Source: Tropicimonas aquimaris
Lineage (GTDB): Bacteria; Pseudomonadota; Alphaproteobacteria; Rhodobacterales; Rhodobacteraceae
Direction: 5' to 3'
Length of the DNA: 64,000 nt
Assembly: GCF_042676185.1 (NCBI RefSeq)
Contig: NZ_JBHTJT010000060.1
Span: 62,001 to 126,000 of the forward strand
A program made the translations under genes and the position numbers. Shown in pieces: positions 49,980 to 59,960 of the stretch. Position 1 is the first letter of the stretch. Every line of letters begins with the position of its first letter. The notes below the pieces were generated by a model. It searched no databases, was not told the DNA's origin, and saw nothing but the letters and a program-made list of their open reading frames with translations.

Positions 49980-50505
49980 AACTCCCCCACAAGAGCAAAA
50001 TGCCCCGTAGATATCTTACAACAAAATCGCGAGTTTGAATGCATTTTTCTGAAGCTTTGCCGCATTGCGCCCCTGTGCGTCTCCTTGGCTCTGGACCAAT
50101 TGAATTGACCGCGGTCGATATGAACGGCTGTGTCACACTCCTGAACTCAAGGAGGCGTGGAGACCAACTCGCTTTGGCAGGACAACACGCAAATAGATCG
50201 GATGAGACCGCATCTGCCTAAGAGCCATGGCAGGCATCGGGCAGGTAATCAGCGCGTGCTGAAAGGAAATTTTTCGTAAAATCTCATTTACTTGGTCAGC
50301 AAATTTGCAACACGGGCGATTGGCCCACCGAAGACATTCCAACGCCAAAGGAATCGATGGAACGAGAACGCCATATTAGCCCGGACCAAGCAAGAATAGG
50401 CATTACCTTGATCCCCGTTTCAACAGGCGGCCGATGGAGTTCTCATCGGCCATCGCACGCGGTGCAACTGCCATCTTCTGGTACTGAAACCAACGTTTCG
50501 GGGGC
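49980..50505. other. AT-richer gap
   Basis: 526 bases with a lower GC content than the surroundings and no convincing gene on either strand. The only structure seen is the hairpin at 50429-50451. Together with the less GC-rich orphan gene to its left, the stretch could be a remnant of acquired DNA. Confidence 0.4.
50429..50451 (-). terminator. Hairpin after the radical-SAM gene
   Basis: GGCCGATG and CATCGGCC (8 bp, 7-base loop) lie 55 bases beyond the stop at 50506 of the leftward radical-SAM gene. The following bases are only weakly T-rich, so the strength is uncertain. Confidence 0.45.
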
Positions 50506-51924
50506 CTAGAGGCGGAGGCCCCAGATCTCGACCTTGGGCGATTTCAGCGAGGGGTCCTCCAGCACCGCCCGAAACTCTCCGTGCTCCGGGTGGTCGTGTC
50601 GGCCGATATCGGCCGCGCTGAACTCCTCCGGCGTGAAGGTGCCCCAGTTGCGGACCATCTGGAACTTGACGCCATCGCATCCGAAGCTCCGGGCGAGCTT
50701 CGCGAAAGCCGGCATCTCGCGGAAATTGCGGGCCTGCACAACGAAGTCCAGCCGGAAGACGCGGATCCGATTGTCGCGCCGCAGTTCGGCAATGAAGTCG
50801 AGTGCGCGCAAAAGCTGATCGAACGTCGCGCCACGGCGAAGTTCGGCATAGGTCTCCGGCGTGGCGGCATCGGCCGAGACCAGCATCTGGTCGACCCTGC
50901 CCTCAAGCCCGAGACGCTCCCAGAGCGCGGGCGTCAGCAGCACACCGTTCGTCTGCAGATCGATCTTGAGGTTTGGGTTCTCGATGTCTCGCAGACGCCG
51001 CAGAATGTACTGGAAATGCGCGCTACCGAAGGGATCGCCGCTTCCGGTCAGGCGCACGCGCCGCGCCCGCCCCATGAGGGGAAACAGCACCCGGTCGGCC
51101 AGCGCATTCAGGCGTTTCTGTTCCTCCTTGCGGGCTAGCACGAGCTCGCTGCGGCAGGTGGGACAGGACAGGTTGCACGACCGGTCGTGCGACAACACCA
51201 GCCGCTCCGGCATGTCCTCGAGCGCCGTCGCTTCGGATTGCGCGATCTCGGCCATGCGGGCGTGCGTGAGTTCGGTCGTTTCGGGCAGGGAATTGCCCGA
51301 AAGTTTCGGGCAGTGGCTCCGGCTGCAGTAGCGGTAGCTTCCGTCGTGGATCGAGGCCCGGATGTCCCTGGCCGCCGCGGAGTTCCAGATGGCTTCGGCG
51401 GAATCGTCGCCGAGGTTGCCGATCGGCTTCGGAAGCCAGGCCGGACAGCAGAAATAGACATCTCCGCCCGGTGCGGTCTCGATCGTGCGAAACGGCGCAT
51501 CGCAGAACTGGCCCGTGAAGCCGTCATCCGCCGCCCCGCCTCTCCGAGCCTGATGCAGGATCGCCTGCGCGCCCAGATCGTTGCCCCCCCGTGCCAGCGA
51601 CCGTCCGGCGCGCGTTTGGGCCGCGCCGAAATTGCCGCTCTCAAGGGCATGGAAAGCGGCACAGGTCCAGTCGAATTCGGTCGCGCCCTTGCGTTCGATT
51701 AGGGCCGACCAGAGAGCCTCACGCAAAGCCGGAGGCTCCGCACCCGCTGCGCGCTCGGCATGGGCAACCGCGTCCCTGATGCAACTGCGGGGATCTGCGT
51801 AATTCGGATCGCTTTCGGTGAGCACCGCCGAAGCCCTGTAACGCTCTCGATGGTCCCGGAGCACAATGGCTGCGGCCTCGATGTCCGGCGATGCCGCCGC
51901 GGTCTGTTCGATTTTCTGATCCAT
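50506..51924 (-). CDS. Radical SAM protein with N-terminal SPASM-like region
   Basis: The protein is 472 residues. The radical-SAM cluster motif is C250-x3-C254-x2-C257 (RSCNLSCPTC), followed by GSGDPFGS and QTNGVLLTP. Unusually, the auxiliary-cluster (SPASM-like) cysteines come before the core: C141 in FCDAPF, C159/C160 in VYFCCPAW, C200 and C205 in YCSRSHC. Residues 1-130 are a TPR-like helical region. SPASM proteins modify peptides or glycans. No precursor peptide gene or transporter adjoins it, so the substrate is unknown. Confidence 0.8.
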   Translation of the reverse strand: MDQKIEQTAAASPDIEAAAIVLRDHRERYRASAVLTESDPNYADPRSCIRDAVAHAERAAGAEPPALREALWSALIERKGATEFDWTCAAFHALESGNFGAAQTRAGRSLARGGNDLGAQAILHQARRGGAADDGFTGQFCDAPFRTIETAPGGDVYFCCPAWLPKPIGNLGDDSAEAIWNSAAARDIRASIHDGSYRYCSRSHCPKLSGNSLPETTELTHARMAEIAQSEATALEDMPERLVLSHDRSCNLSCPTCRSELVLARKEEQKRLNALADRVLFPLMGRARRVRLTGSGDPFGSAHFQYILRRLRDIENPNLKIDLQTNGVLLTPALWERLGLEGRVDQMLVSADAATPETYAELRRGATFDQLLRALDFIAELRRDNRIRVFRLDFVVQARNFREMPAFAKLARSFGCDGVKFQMVRNWGTFTPEEFSAADIGRHDHPEHGEFRAVLEDPSLKSPKVEIWGLRL

Positions 51925-52342
51925 TGTCGTGCGATGCTATCACATGCCTGTATCTGTCGTCAGCACCCTGCCAAGGCCTGGCCGGGACCGGCGACAAGGC
52001 GCGCTGATCGCCATTGCGGCGCAGCTTCGCCCCCCACCGAGCGGTCGCCGGACGTCCCTGTCAGAGATAGAGTGATGCCAAGCATTTCCACCAATGCGAG
52101 GCAAATCTTCTGCAAGCGCCACAGAATTGCCCTCGTTCCGAGCTAATTCCTGACGTGGGGGCAGGAAGGCGAAGCGGTGGCAAAACCTCTCCTCACGCAA
52201 TCTCCCGATCGGGAGACCGGATATCCGGCATTCCCGGCAGGTTCCGTCACGCTGTTTCCGGCCGAGACCATCCGAACGGCCAATCGGCCACCAGCTTTCT
52301 CCCTGACAGACCATTCCTGAACCCGACCAGTCGAGGATACTC
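51925..52342. other. Upstream gap of the RTX protease
   Basis: 418 bases between the divergent radical-SAM and protease genes. No RNA gene, terminator or repeat is evident. The promoters of both genes must lie here but could not be assigned. Confidence 0.5.
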
Positions 52343-54718
52343 ATGGCCCGCCCCAGCGACCCGCTTTTCGACACGCAATGGCATTTCGAACTGATCGGAG
52401 ACATCGAGACGATCTGGGACGACTATGCTGGGCGAGGCGTGACCGTCGGCGTCTATGACGACGGGGTGGAATACACCCACCCCGACCTGACGGCGACCTA
52501 CGATCCCTCCCTCCACTTTACCGACAGCGACGGCGCGACCTACAATCCGATGACGACAAACAGCGTGCATGGAACGGCGGTTGCCGGGCTTCTGGGCGCA
52601 ACCGCGATGAACGACGTCGGCGGGGTCGGCGTCGCACCCGGCGTAATGATGACCGGCGTGAACTTCGTGGGCGATATTCAGTTCCAGCCGGACGCAGAGA
52701 CGCTCTCGCTCGAGGCCTTCGCCTGGGCGGGCAACTTCGACATCATGAACAACAGTTGGGGCGAGGCTGCGGGATACGGCTACCTGCTGAAGTTCCCTTA
52801 CGGTCCGTCCTTCTTCGGGGGCGAGGTCGACCCTGAGGCGCCGGGCAGTCTCGCGGACCCGACCAGCCGCGCATCTGCCTGGCAAGACGCCTATGCCGGG
52901 ATCGCGGCGACCGGACGGGACGGGTCCGGCACAATCATCGTGCAGGCCGCGGGCAACGACGCACGCAATGCCAATGGCTACGCGCTCAATGCGTCGCGGT
53001 TCACCATCACCGTGGGATCGACGGATGCGACAGGCGCCGCCGACGCCTTTTCGAACTGGGGCACGTCGTTGCTCATCACGGCTCCGGCGGCCGCGGTGAC
53101 CACGGATCTGTCCGGCTCCAACGGGGTGAACACCAATCGGGACGATGGCGATTACTTCGACGGCTTCTCGGGAACGTCGGCCGCGACACCGTTGGTTTCC
53201 GGGGTCATCGCCCTGATGCTCGAGGCCAACGACGCCCTCGGCTGGAGGGACGTGCAGACGATCCTCGCCACATCGGCCGCCCTTACGGGGTCGACCTTTG
53301 GAGGATCCGCATCCGGTCTTGAGATCTCGAACTGGGATTCGAACGGGGCCACCAACTGGAACGGCGGTGGCATGAGTTTTCATTTCAATTACGGCTTCGG
53401 GATGGTGGACGCCTTTGCCGCGGTGCGAATGGCCGAAGCCTGGTCACGGTTCCAGTCCACACCACAGACATCGGCCAACGAACTGCACGTCTCGGCAAGT
53501 TACGGCGGTGACGCAGTCGCGATACCGGACGACTCGGCAGCATCGGGGACCGCGGGCACGCCGGCCGAGATCGATCTGGTGGTGTCGGAGAACATCACGA
53601 TAGAGACGATTGCCGTGACGCTCGAGGTGACGCACGCGCGCGCCGTCGACACGGTCTTCTCGCTGGTCGCGCCGGATGGCACGGAAATCCCGTTTCTCGT
53701 CCGGGAGGGCGAGGAATATGTGTATACCGCCACCTTCGAAAGCGGCGACGCACTCATGGAGAACGGCTTCGAATGGACATTCGAGGTCACGGCCTTCCGC
53801 GGCATGTCGACTGCTGGCACCTGGACGCTGAAGGTCGAGGATTACAACGCCGACGGAAAGACCGGACAGATCGATGGCTTCAGTCTCGATTTCTACGGGG
53901 CCTCGGCGAACGTCAGCGACGTGCATCATTTCACGAATGACTTTCTGGAACTCAGATCCGCCGAGCCCGGACGCGGGACGATCAGTGATACGAATGGCGG
54001 CAAGGACTGGCTGAACCTGGTGGCGGTCTCGGCGCCTGTGACGCTCGATCTCGAGCAGGGAAAACTGTCGGTGGACGGCACCGCATGGGCGAGCATCGCC
54101 GCCGGCAGCGCGATCGAGAACGTGGCTGCAGGTGATGGCAATGACGTGCTCACCGGAAATGGATTCAGCAACACCCTTCGAGGGGGGCGCGGAGACGACC
54201 AGATTTCGGGCGGAGACAACGGCGACTGGCTCTACGGCGAGTTGGGCCACGACAGCCTTTACGGCAATGTCGGCAAGGACCGGATGTGGGGCGCGGACGG
54301 CGATGACTATCTGGATGGCGGCAAGGGCCGCGACCGGGCCTGGGGCAACAGCGGCGAGGATTCTCTATACGGCCGAGGCGGCAACGACCAGCTGCTTGGC
54401 GGCTGGGGGGACGACCGGCTTGTCGGCGGCTGGGGCGAGGACGTGCTCGATGGGTCCCGGGGGGCGGATTTCCTGCATGGCGGGCGCGGCGCAGACATCT
54501 TCGTGATCGCTCCCGGAGACGGGTCCGATCTCATCAAGGACTTCGAGGACGGCATGGATCATCTTGACCTCACCGGTTTCGGTTTCGCTAGCGAAGTGGA
54601 CGCACTGGCCTTGGCAAGCCAGGTCGGCAGCGCCGTTGAATTTGATCTGGGCGGCGACGATGTGCTGAGACTCCTTTCGATGACGATTGCAGAACTTGCC
54701 GGGGATATTCTCGTCTGA
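52343..54718 (+). CDS. Kexin-like subtilase with P domain and RTX repeats
   Basis: The protein is 791 residues. The S8 catalytic residues are D39 (VYDDG), H76 (HGTAVAG) and S279 (GTSAATP), with the oxyanion Asn N205 in QAAGN. A kexin-type P/Homo B domain spans about 385-525 (ENITIETIAVTLEVTHAR, RGMSTAGTWTLKVEDYNADG). Calcium-binding RTX nonapeptides (GGRGDDQISGG, GGKGRDRAWG, GGWGDDRLVGG) fill about 595-725. With no N-terminal signal peptide and RTX repeats, it is a type I secretion substrate. No HlyB/HlyD pair is adjacent. Confidence 0.93.
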   Translation: MARPSDPLFDTQWHFELIGDIETIWDDYAGRGVTVGVYDDGVEYTHPDLTATYDPSLHFTDSDGATYNPMTTNSVHGTAVAGLLGATAMNDVGGVGVAPGVMMTGVNFVGDIQFQPDAETLSLEAFAWAGNFDIMNNSWGEAAGYGYLLKFPYGPSFFGGEVDPEAPGSLADPTSRASAWQDAYAGIAATGRDGSGTIIVQAAGNDARNANGYALNASRFTITVGSTDATGAADAFSNWGTSLLITAPAAAVTTDLSGSNGVNTNRDDGDYFDGFSGTSAATPLVSGVIALMLEANDALGWRDVQTILATSAALTGSTFGGSASGLEISNWDSNGATNWNGGGMSFHFNYGFGMVDAFAAVRMAEAWSRFQSTPQTSANELHVSASYGGDAVAIPDDSAASGTAGTPAEIDLVVSENITIETIAVTLEVTHARAVDTVFSLVAPDGTEIPFLVREGEEYVYTATFESGDALMENGFEWTFEVTAFRGMSTAGTWTLKVEDYNADGKTGQIDGFSLDFYGASANVSDVHHFTNDFLELRSAEPGRGTISDTNGGKDWLNLVAVSAPVTLDLEQGKLSVDGTAWASIAAGSAIENVAAGDGNDVLTGNGFSNTLRGGRGDDQISGGDNGDWLYGELGHDSLYGNVGKDRMWGADGDDYLDGGKGRDRAWGNSGEDSLYGRGGNDQLLGGWGDDRLVGGWGEDVLDGSRGADFLHGGRGADIFVIAPGDGSDLIKDFEDGMDHLDLTGFGFASEVDALALASQVGSAVEFDLGGDDVLRLLSMTIAELAGDILV

Positions 54719-55349
54719 TCCGCAGCGCGGCGGTGGAAACGCTCGCCGCTTCCCTGATTTCGATCATTGCAACTGGGAACGCAGGTGTGCGCGTCGGGCC
54801 AAGTCAGGCGAGAACGGTGCTTCGGATACGTCCGAGCGGCACCAACTCGGCGCGGCAAATGGTATGGAACGACGCTCCGATCTGAAAATGGCTTGCTTTC
54901 GTTCGCCACTGGCTTCGCGGGTCGTCCAACGAGCATAATCCCCATAAAACATTGCTTAACGTTTCGACCGAGTTCGGTGTGGTCCAACCCCGAGGGAGTG
55001 CTCTGCGGTGATTGCTGGTGCTTGAGGTGCCTGTGGGGGCACCGGGACGATGCTTTCCGATTCCGGCGCCGTGTCGTGGAGAGTATGGAAAGGACGGACG
55101 GTGCTGTGAACGTCGCACCACGGCTCGATCAAGCTCTCAGCCTCGGTCGGGCGGTTGATGCGGGGTCTCCGCTGGATCATGCTGACCACGTTTTAGCGGC
55201 GTCCTTCGATGGTCCCGGCGTCTTGTTGAGCTTCGATCCCGGATGGCCACGATGAACCGGACCCTTCCCCGCCTGCAGTCTCTGCGTCGCGAGCCGACGC
55301 CGGACAACCTTTCACACGCCAGGAATACAAGCCAGTCGCAGACCAGGTG
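54719..55349. other. Gap after the RTX protease
   Basis: 631 bases without a convincing gene. A GC hairpin with GCGGCG/CGCCGC arms just after the protease stop (about 54727-54749) is followed by TTCCCTGATTT and may terminate it. Another small hairpin (GGTGCC...GGCACC) is near 55028-55045. Frames of about 160 codons exist but show no protein-like pattern. Confidence 0.45.
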
Positions 55350-57185
55350 TCAGGAGACATGGGCGAGTTCCTGAAACAACGCATTGCCCTCGATCAGTTC
55401 CTGGAAGGTTCCTTCAGCCAGTATCGTCCCGCGGTCCATCACGAACAGCCGGTCGCAGTGGCGCACCGTCGAGATCCGATGCGCAATCATCAGCGTCGTG
55501 GCCGACGGCAATTGGCGCGATATCGCGTCGATGACCGCCTTCTCGGTTCGGTTGTCCAGTGAACTCGTGGCTTCGTCGAGCACCAGCACGTCGGGGCGGC
55601 GGTAGAATGCGCGGGCGAGACCGATCCGCTGCCGCTCGCCCCCGCTGAGGCGCACACCGTTCTCGCCCAGCCTGGTTTCGAATCCATTCGGCAGCTTCTC
55701 CAGCAATGAGCCGAGCTGCGCGCAGTCACACGCCTCGCGCAGCCTTTCCCTGTCGATCTCCGCACGGCCGAAGGCAACGTTCCGTGCGATGGTGTCGTCG
55801 TAAAGAAACACGCTCTGGGGCACATAGCCGATCCGCGTGCGCCAGCTCTCTTTGGTGCCACCGTCGAGCGCAATTCCATCGACCAGGATCTGACCTGACA
55901 GCGGTTGGTAGAGCCCCATGACGGCGTCGATCAGCGTCGATTTCCCGCTTCCCGATGGGCCCACGAAGGCAACCTTCTCGCCGCGTGCAATCGAAAGGGT
56001 GACATTGTCCAAAACCAGGGGATTGACCTCGTCATACCGGAAGCAAAGCCGGTCGACTTCGATGCTGCGCTCAAATGCGACTGGCCGCTGCACGGGCGGC
56101 GAAAGCAGGGAGGGATCCTGCAGGTCTTCGTAGATGCTGTCCACGGCCGGAAGGCTGCTCACAACGCTGACATAGCTCGAATAGGCGCCCGAGATTGCCG
56201 GGATCAGGCGATAGGCAGCGATGGCGAACAGCGTCAAGGACGGGAGAAACTCGTCCAGTCGAATGCCCTGGGCAACGAGGTAAATCGTCGTCAGGACGAC
56301 ACCGCCCATCGCCACCACCTCCACCGCGAAGCGCGGGATCGCCGCCGTCGACTGAACGCGGGGGTTGATGACCGAGAATTCCCTTGAAGCCCGTTCGAAA
56401 CGGCTCACGAAAAAATCCTGCGCACTGTCGGTCTTTACCGTCTTGATGCCCCCGACCAGATCCACAAACGTCTCGAAACGCCGCTGATTGGTGCTCAGGC
56501 TCTGGCGGCCGAGATCGCTGAGGAACCTGTGACGCAGGACTGCGATTGTGCCGAACATGGCCAGCAACACCCCACAGGCGAGAAGCGTCGCCGCAGGCTC
56601 GACGAATGCGAGCATGGAAAGGATCATCACGCTGGTGATCAGGTAAGTGGCCAGCTTGCTTCCCTCCAGGATGACCCCGTTCACGATGCCATTCACATCG
56701 TTGATGTTCTTCTTGATCAGATCAGCGGAGCTGCGTCCGAGGAAGAACCTGTAGGGCAGCGCCACGTAGCCCTCCACCAACCGCATCGACAGGTGATGGG
56801 CGACAGACCAGGCGATGCGCTGGCGCTGAAGTATCAGGTAGGCGGACGCGGCGTTGGCGATTGCAAGCAGCCCGACAACGGCAATTCCGGTAGCGATCAA
56901 CGCCGACCGGTTGGTTGTGAGACCGAACAATCCGTAGATCTGTTGCAGCCTGTCCGACTCCGCGATTGTCCCGGGGTCCGCAGCCAGATTAAGAAACGGA
57001 AGCACCGAGGCGATGCCAACCACCTGTAGAAAGGCCATGAGCACGATGGCGTAGAAGAGCCGCACGAGTCTCCGGCGATCAGGCTCCGAGAACAGCGATC
57101 CGAGCTTTGCCAGGAACGACGCCGTCAGCCCTTTGGAGCTCGATCGCCTAGTTGACGTCTCTGATGTGGAGGCCGGTGCCGCCAT
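55350..57185 (-). CDS. ABC exporter/flippase, PglK/MsbA-like, fused membrane and ATPase domains
   Basis: The protein is 611 residues from ATG 57185. The N-terminal about 340 residues have six membrane segments in PglK/glycolipid-flippase style (FLQVVGIASVLPFLNLAADP). The C-terminal ATPase has Walker A GPSGSGKST, the signature LSGGERQR, Walker B VLVLDEATSSLD and the switch His in AHRIST. It likely flips a lipid-linked glycan or peptide across the membrane. It is 90 bases downstream of the HupE-like gene, in line with the glycosyltransferase and NRPS. Confidence 0.88.
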   Translation of the reverse strand: MAAPASTSETSTRRSSSKGLTASFLAKLGSLFSEPDRRRLVRLFYAIVLMAFLQVVGIASVLPFLNLAADPGTIAESDRLQQIYGLFGLTTNRSALIATGIAVVGLLAIANAASAYLILQRQRIAWSVAHHLSMRLVEGYVALPYRFFLGRSSADLIKKNINDVNGIVNGVILEGSKLATYLITSVMILSMLAFVEPAATLLACGVLLAMFGTIAVLRHRFLSDLGRQSLSTNQRRFETFVDLVGGIKTVKTDSAQDFFVSRFERASREFSVINPRVQSTAAIPRFAVEVVAMGGVVLTTIYLVAQGIRLDEFLPSLTLFAIAAYRLIPAISGAYSSYVSVVSSLPAVDSIYEDLQDPSLLSPPVQRPVAFERSIEVDRLCFRYDEVNPLVLDNVTLSIARGEKVAFVGPSGSGKSTLIDAVMGLYQPLSGQILVDGIALDGGTKESWRTRIGYVPQSVFLYDDTIARNVAFGRAEIDRERLREACDCAQLGSLLEKLPNGFETRLGENGVRLSGGERQRIGLARAFYRRPDVLVLDEATSSLDNRTEKAVIDAISRQLPSATTLMIAHRISTVRHCDRLFVMDRGTILAEGTFQELIEGNALFQELAHVS

Positions 57186-57275
57186 CGAATTCTCTCTTCT
57201 ACCCCGCAAGGCAGGAACCGTTCGGGAAACGGACTCCCCTGCCATTCAGGCCATTTCTGCAAACCGCTGCGGAAA

Positions 57276-58469
57276 TCACAATCCGAGCCCCCGAATGATG
57301 GTCCAGTATCCCGCGATGGCGGCAATCACGAGGCTGCCGCCCTGAAATATCCAGCGCCGAAAGAATGCGGTTTTACGGATCATGTAGAACAGCGGCAGCA
57401 AGAGAAAGAGAATGATCAACTGACCGATCTCGATCCCGACGTTAAAGTTCAGCAGGATCTTGACCGGCTCGACCAGGCGAAACTGAAGGTCGCTCATCGC
57501 CGAGGCAAAGCCCATTCCGTGGAACAGTCCGAAGAATACGATCATCAACCACCGCCCACTGTCGAGAACCGGGAACAGGTTGTTGAGCGCGACTACGACG
57601 ATCGAGAGCGCGATGAGGGACTCGATCAGCTGGATGTTCGGCTGGAGAATGCCAAGGACCGTCAACGCCAGCGTCGCTGAATGCGCAACCGCGAACAGGG
57701 TGATGACCCAAAACGCGTTCCACGCGACCTTCCCCATGCCTTCCGCAGGTTCCCAGTGCCGTGGCGGCGCCATTCGCATGACCGCGGACAGGAGCAGCGC
57801 GGCGAGAAACAGGACGTGATCGGGACCGGCAATAACGTGGAGGATGCCCTGCCACACGAACTCCCGCGGCGTAAGGATCGTCTCGAGGTTGGTGAAATCC
57901 AGCGTCTGAAGCGTCTTGTTGGGTCCGTAGACCTGGACCACGTGGTCCTGCGGATGGGTCAGGCCACGCTTTCGGTCGTATTCGGCGACGATAAGGCTTC
58001 GGTAGAGCGGGGACTCCCATGACAGCAGGATCTCGTTCCGGATCTCGATCTGGTCCGGCGGGTCGATCGGGGCCGTCTCGAAAGCGAAGGAGGCAAAGCG
58101 TGTCTCCGCGCCCGGCGCGAGTCCGGCCTCCCCGAAGATCACCTGAAGCTCGGCGCCATCGATCAGGAAGTCGAAGTTTTCGTCGATGTAGCGCTGTATC
58201 TCGGCCGCGTTCTCGCGAACCGCGGCTTCCCGCGCATCCTGCTCCTCCGGGATCGCGATCCCGAGCCTGTCCCGGAGGTCGTCGAACGCGATCTCGAAGC
58301 GCCCGCTCAGCCGATCCGTCTCGACGTTGATCCAGACGTAGTTCTCGTCACGCGCATGGGCCTGCGATGCGGACGCGCCTGAAATCACACAGAGCGCGGT
58401 AAGCGCCCACAGGAACAGCATCTGGCGGACCCATCGGACCGGCGCCGTTTGAACTTCACACACTCTCAT
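57276..58469 (-). CDS. HupE/UreJ-type membrane protein with periplasmic domain
   Basis: The protein is 397 residues from ATG 58469 (GGAGGGAAG just before it). It has a signal peptide (to about residue 40), then a soluble domain (about 40-190). A HupE/UreJ_2-type membrane domain follows, with HVIAGPDHVLFLAALLL, FWVITLFAVAHSATLAL and GLFHGMGFASAM, whose His residues suggest metal (Ni or Co) handling. In this cluster a metal-transport role is not obvious; it may serve a neighbouring enzyme or simply adjoin the cluster. Confidence 0.83.
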   Translation of the reverse strand: MRVCEVQTAPVRWVRQMLFLWALTALCVISGASASQAHARDENYVWINVETDRLSGRFEIAFDDLRDRLGIAIPEEQDAREAAVRENAAEIQRYIDENFDFLIDGAELQVIFGEAGLAPGAETRFASFAFETAPIDPPDQIEIRNEILLSWESPLYRSLIVAEYDRKRGLTHPQDHVVQVYGPNKTLQTLDFTNLETILTPREFVWQGILHVIAGPDHVLFLAALLLSAVMRMAPPRHWEPAEGMGKVAWNAFWVITLFAVAHSATLALTVLGILQPNIQLIESLIALSIVVVALNNLFPVLDSGRWLMIVFFGLFHGMGFASAMSDLQFRLVEPVKILLNFNVGIEIGQLIILFLLLPLFYMIRKTAFFRRWIFQGGSLVIAAIAGYWTIIRGLGL

Positions 58470-58565
58470 CTTCCCTCCAAAACAATCATCCTGAAACTCC
58501 ACCAGGCGCCCGACAGGCCTTCCCGGCCATTCCGACGCCACACTTCCCTTTCTCGGACACCGCGT

Positions 58566-59903
58566 TCATTTCCGCTCCTCGTCCAACAACCGTCTCAGCT
58601 CGCGCTCGGCGACCCGCCCTGCGGCGTAGCTTTGCGAGGCCTCCGACATGCGGGCACAGGCGGCGGCGATGCCTTCGTCCGCGAGAACGGCGTCGATCGT
58701 CCCCGAGATCTGCTCTGCTGCTTCACGACCGGTCAGGCGAGCGCCTAATCCATGGGAGAGGACCCGCGCGGCGCCGCCTGGACGATCCATCATGTCGGCC
58801 GCGACGACAATCTGCGGCACACCCCGGTGCGCCGCCTCCCGAACCGATCCGACGCCGCCGTGGTTGATCATCAGGGACGCCCGTTCGAGCGCGGCAGGCT
58901 GGTCGAGCCAGTTCACCACCGTCACGTTGTCCGGGGGTGGCCGCCGCGGCGCGTCGGCATTGGGCGGGACCACGTGGACCAGAACACGGTCCGGGCGCGC
59001 CTCGAAGGCCGCCCAGAGCGCCTCGAGGAACGCGGGCGGCGGTGAATTCACCGTGCCGAAGGAGGCCAGGACGACAGGCTTGCCGTTGGCCGCGGCGTCC
59101 GATCCCAGGATGCCCGGGACATCGGCTTGCGACGCCCCCTCCGGCCGCGTCCCGGCGATCATCGGACCGATGTAGCGAACGTCATCATCCCCCTCGCCGG
59201 GAAAATCCAGCTCCGCCGGACTGGTCATCAGGCAGGGCAGCCGATAGCCCCAAGGATACTGCCACCGCCTCCGCAAGAACATGTCGCGAGCAACCCGGTG
59301 CTTGCGCGCCAGATGGCCCAAGGCCGACGGGATGTCCCCGCCCCAATGCCGCAGCGCCCCGACGATCTCCTGCCGACGTTTCCAGCGGAGCAGGTTGGAC
59401 CATTCGTTCATGACAGGCTCGGGCGCTCCCTCAGGCTCGCTGCCCGGCACCGTAAAGGAACCGAGCGGCGGGTTCCGCGGGCCGACCATTGTCGAAAAGA
59501 AACAATGCAAAAGGGCGGTGCGCTGACCGCGTCCGAGGGCCGCGATGATCGGCCCGTGCAGTTCGAAGTCGATCACTGCAAGGTCCGGGGTGATCTCGTC
59601 GAGCATCGCGCCGAACTCGGCGGCACCGAGCATGGCTGCTGTCTCTTCCAGTCGTTGCCGGCGCCGCGCCGGGGTCCGGACAAACGGGTTCTTGCCGAGC
59701 CCCTCCAGTGGACAGGCAAGTGGCGTGATCGGCACCTTTGGCATCGCCCGGAACGCCAGCCCGAACTCCCGCACGCGATCACCGTGGTTTTCGGTCGTGA
59801 CGAGCACGGCCTCGTGGCCGTCACGGACAAGCCGCCGACCGAACTCGGCAGCGACGAAGACGCTGCTGAGCATTCCGGTGCTGGCGACAAGGATCCGGGC
59901 CAT
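58566..59903 (-). CDS. GT1-family glycosyltransferase (UGT/MGT-like)
   Basis: The protein is 445 residues from ATG 59903. It has two Rossmann domains: the N-terminal MARILVASTGMLSSVF and the C-terminal VVLASFGTVNSPPPAF, with the nucleotide-sugar signature NWLDQPAALERASLMINHGG and PQIVVAADMMDRPGGA. Such enzymes attach sugars to natural products. It lies between the acyl-CoA dehydrogenase and HupE-like genes, so it probably glycosylates the NRPS product. Confidence 0.9.
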   Translation of the reverse strand: MARILVASTGMLSSVFVAAEFGRRLVRDGHEAVLVTTENHGDRVREFGLAFRAMPKVPITPLACPLEGLGKNPFVRTPARRRQRLEETAAMLGAAEFGAMLDEITPDLAVIDFELHGPIIAALGRGQRTALLHCFFSTMVGPRNPPLGSFTVPGSEPEGAPEPVMNEWSNLLRWKRRQEIVGALRHWGGDIPSALGHLARKHRVARDMFLRRRWQYPWGYRLPCLMTSPAELDFPGEGDDDVRYIGPMIAGTRPEGASQADVPGILGSDAAANGKPVVLASFGTVNSPPPAFLEALWAAFEARPDRVLVHVVPPNADAPRRPPPDNVTVVNWLDQPAALERASLMINHGGVGSVREAAHRGVPQIVVAADMMDRPGGAARVLSHGLGARLTGREAAEQISGTIDAVLADEGIAAACARMSEASQSYAAGRVAERELRRLLDEERK

Positions 59904-59960
59904 GCTACGTCCCGTAACCGGGCGCCAGCAGGGCACGGATCTTGCGAGGACGCCGCGGCA

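Noticed and set aside
54950..54990. Stretch with GCTTAACG and CCGAGTTCGG resembling the complement of 5S rRNA
   Set aside because: Only short matching words; flanks do not match 5S, and no 16S, 23S or tRNA is near. Probably chance or too decayed to claim.
55350..57185. Type I secretion ATPase for the RTX protease
   Set aside because: The sequence resembles PglK/MsbA-type flippases more, there is no HlyD partner, and it is grouped with glycosyltransferase and NRPS genes.
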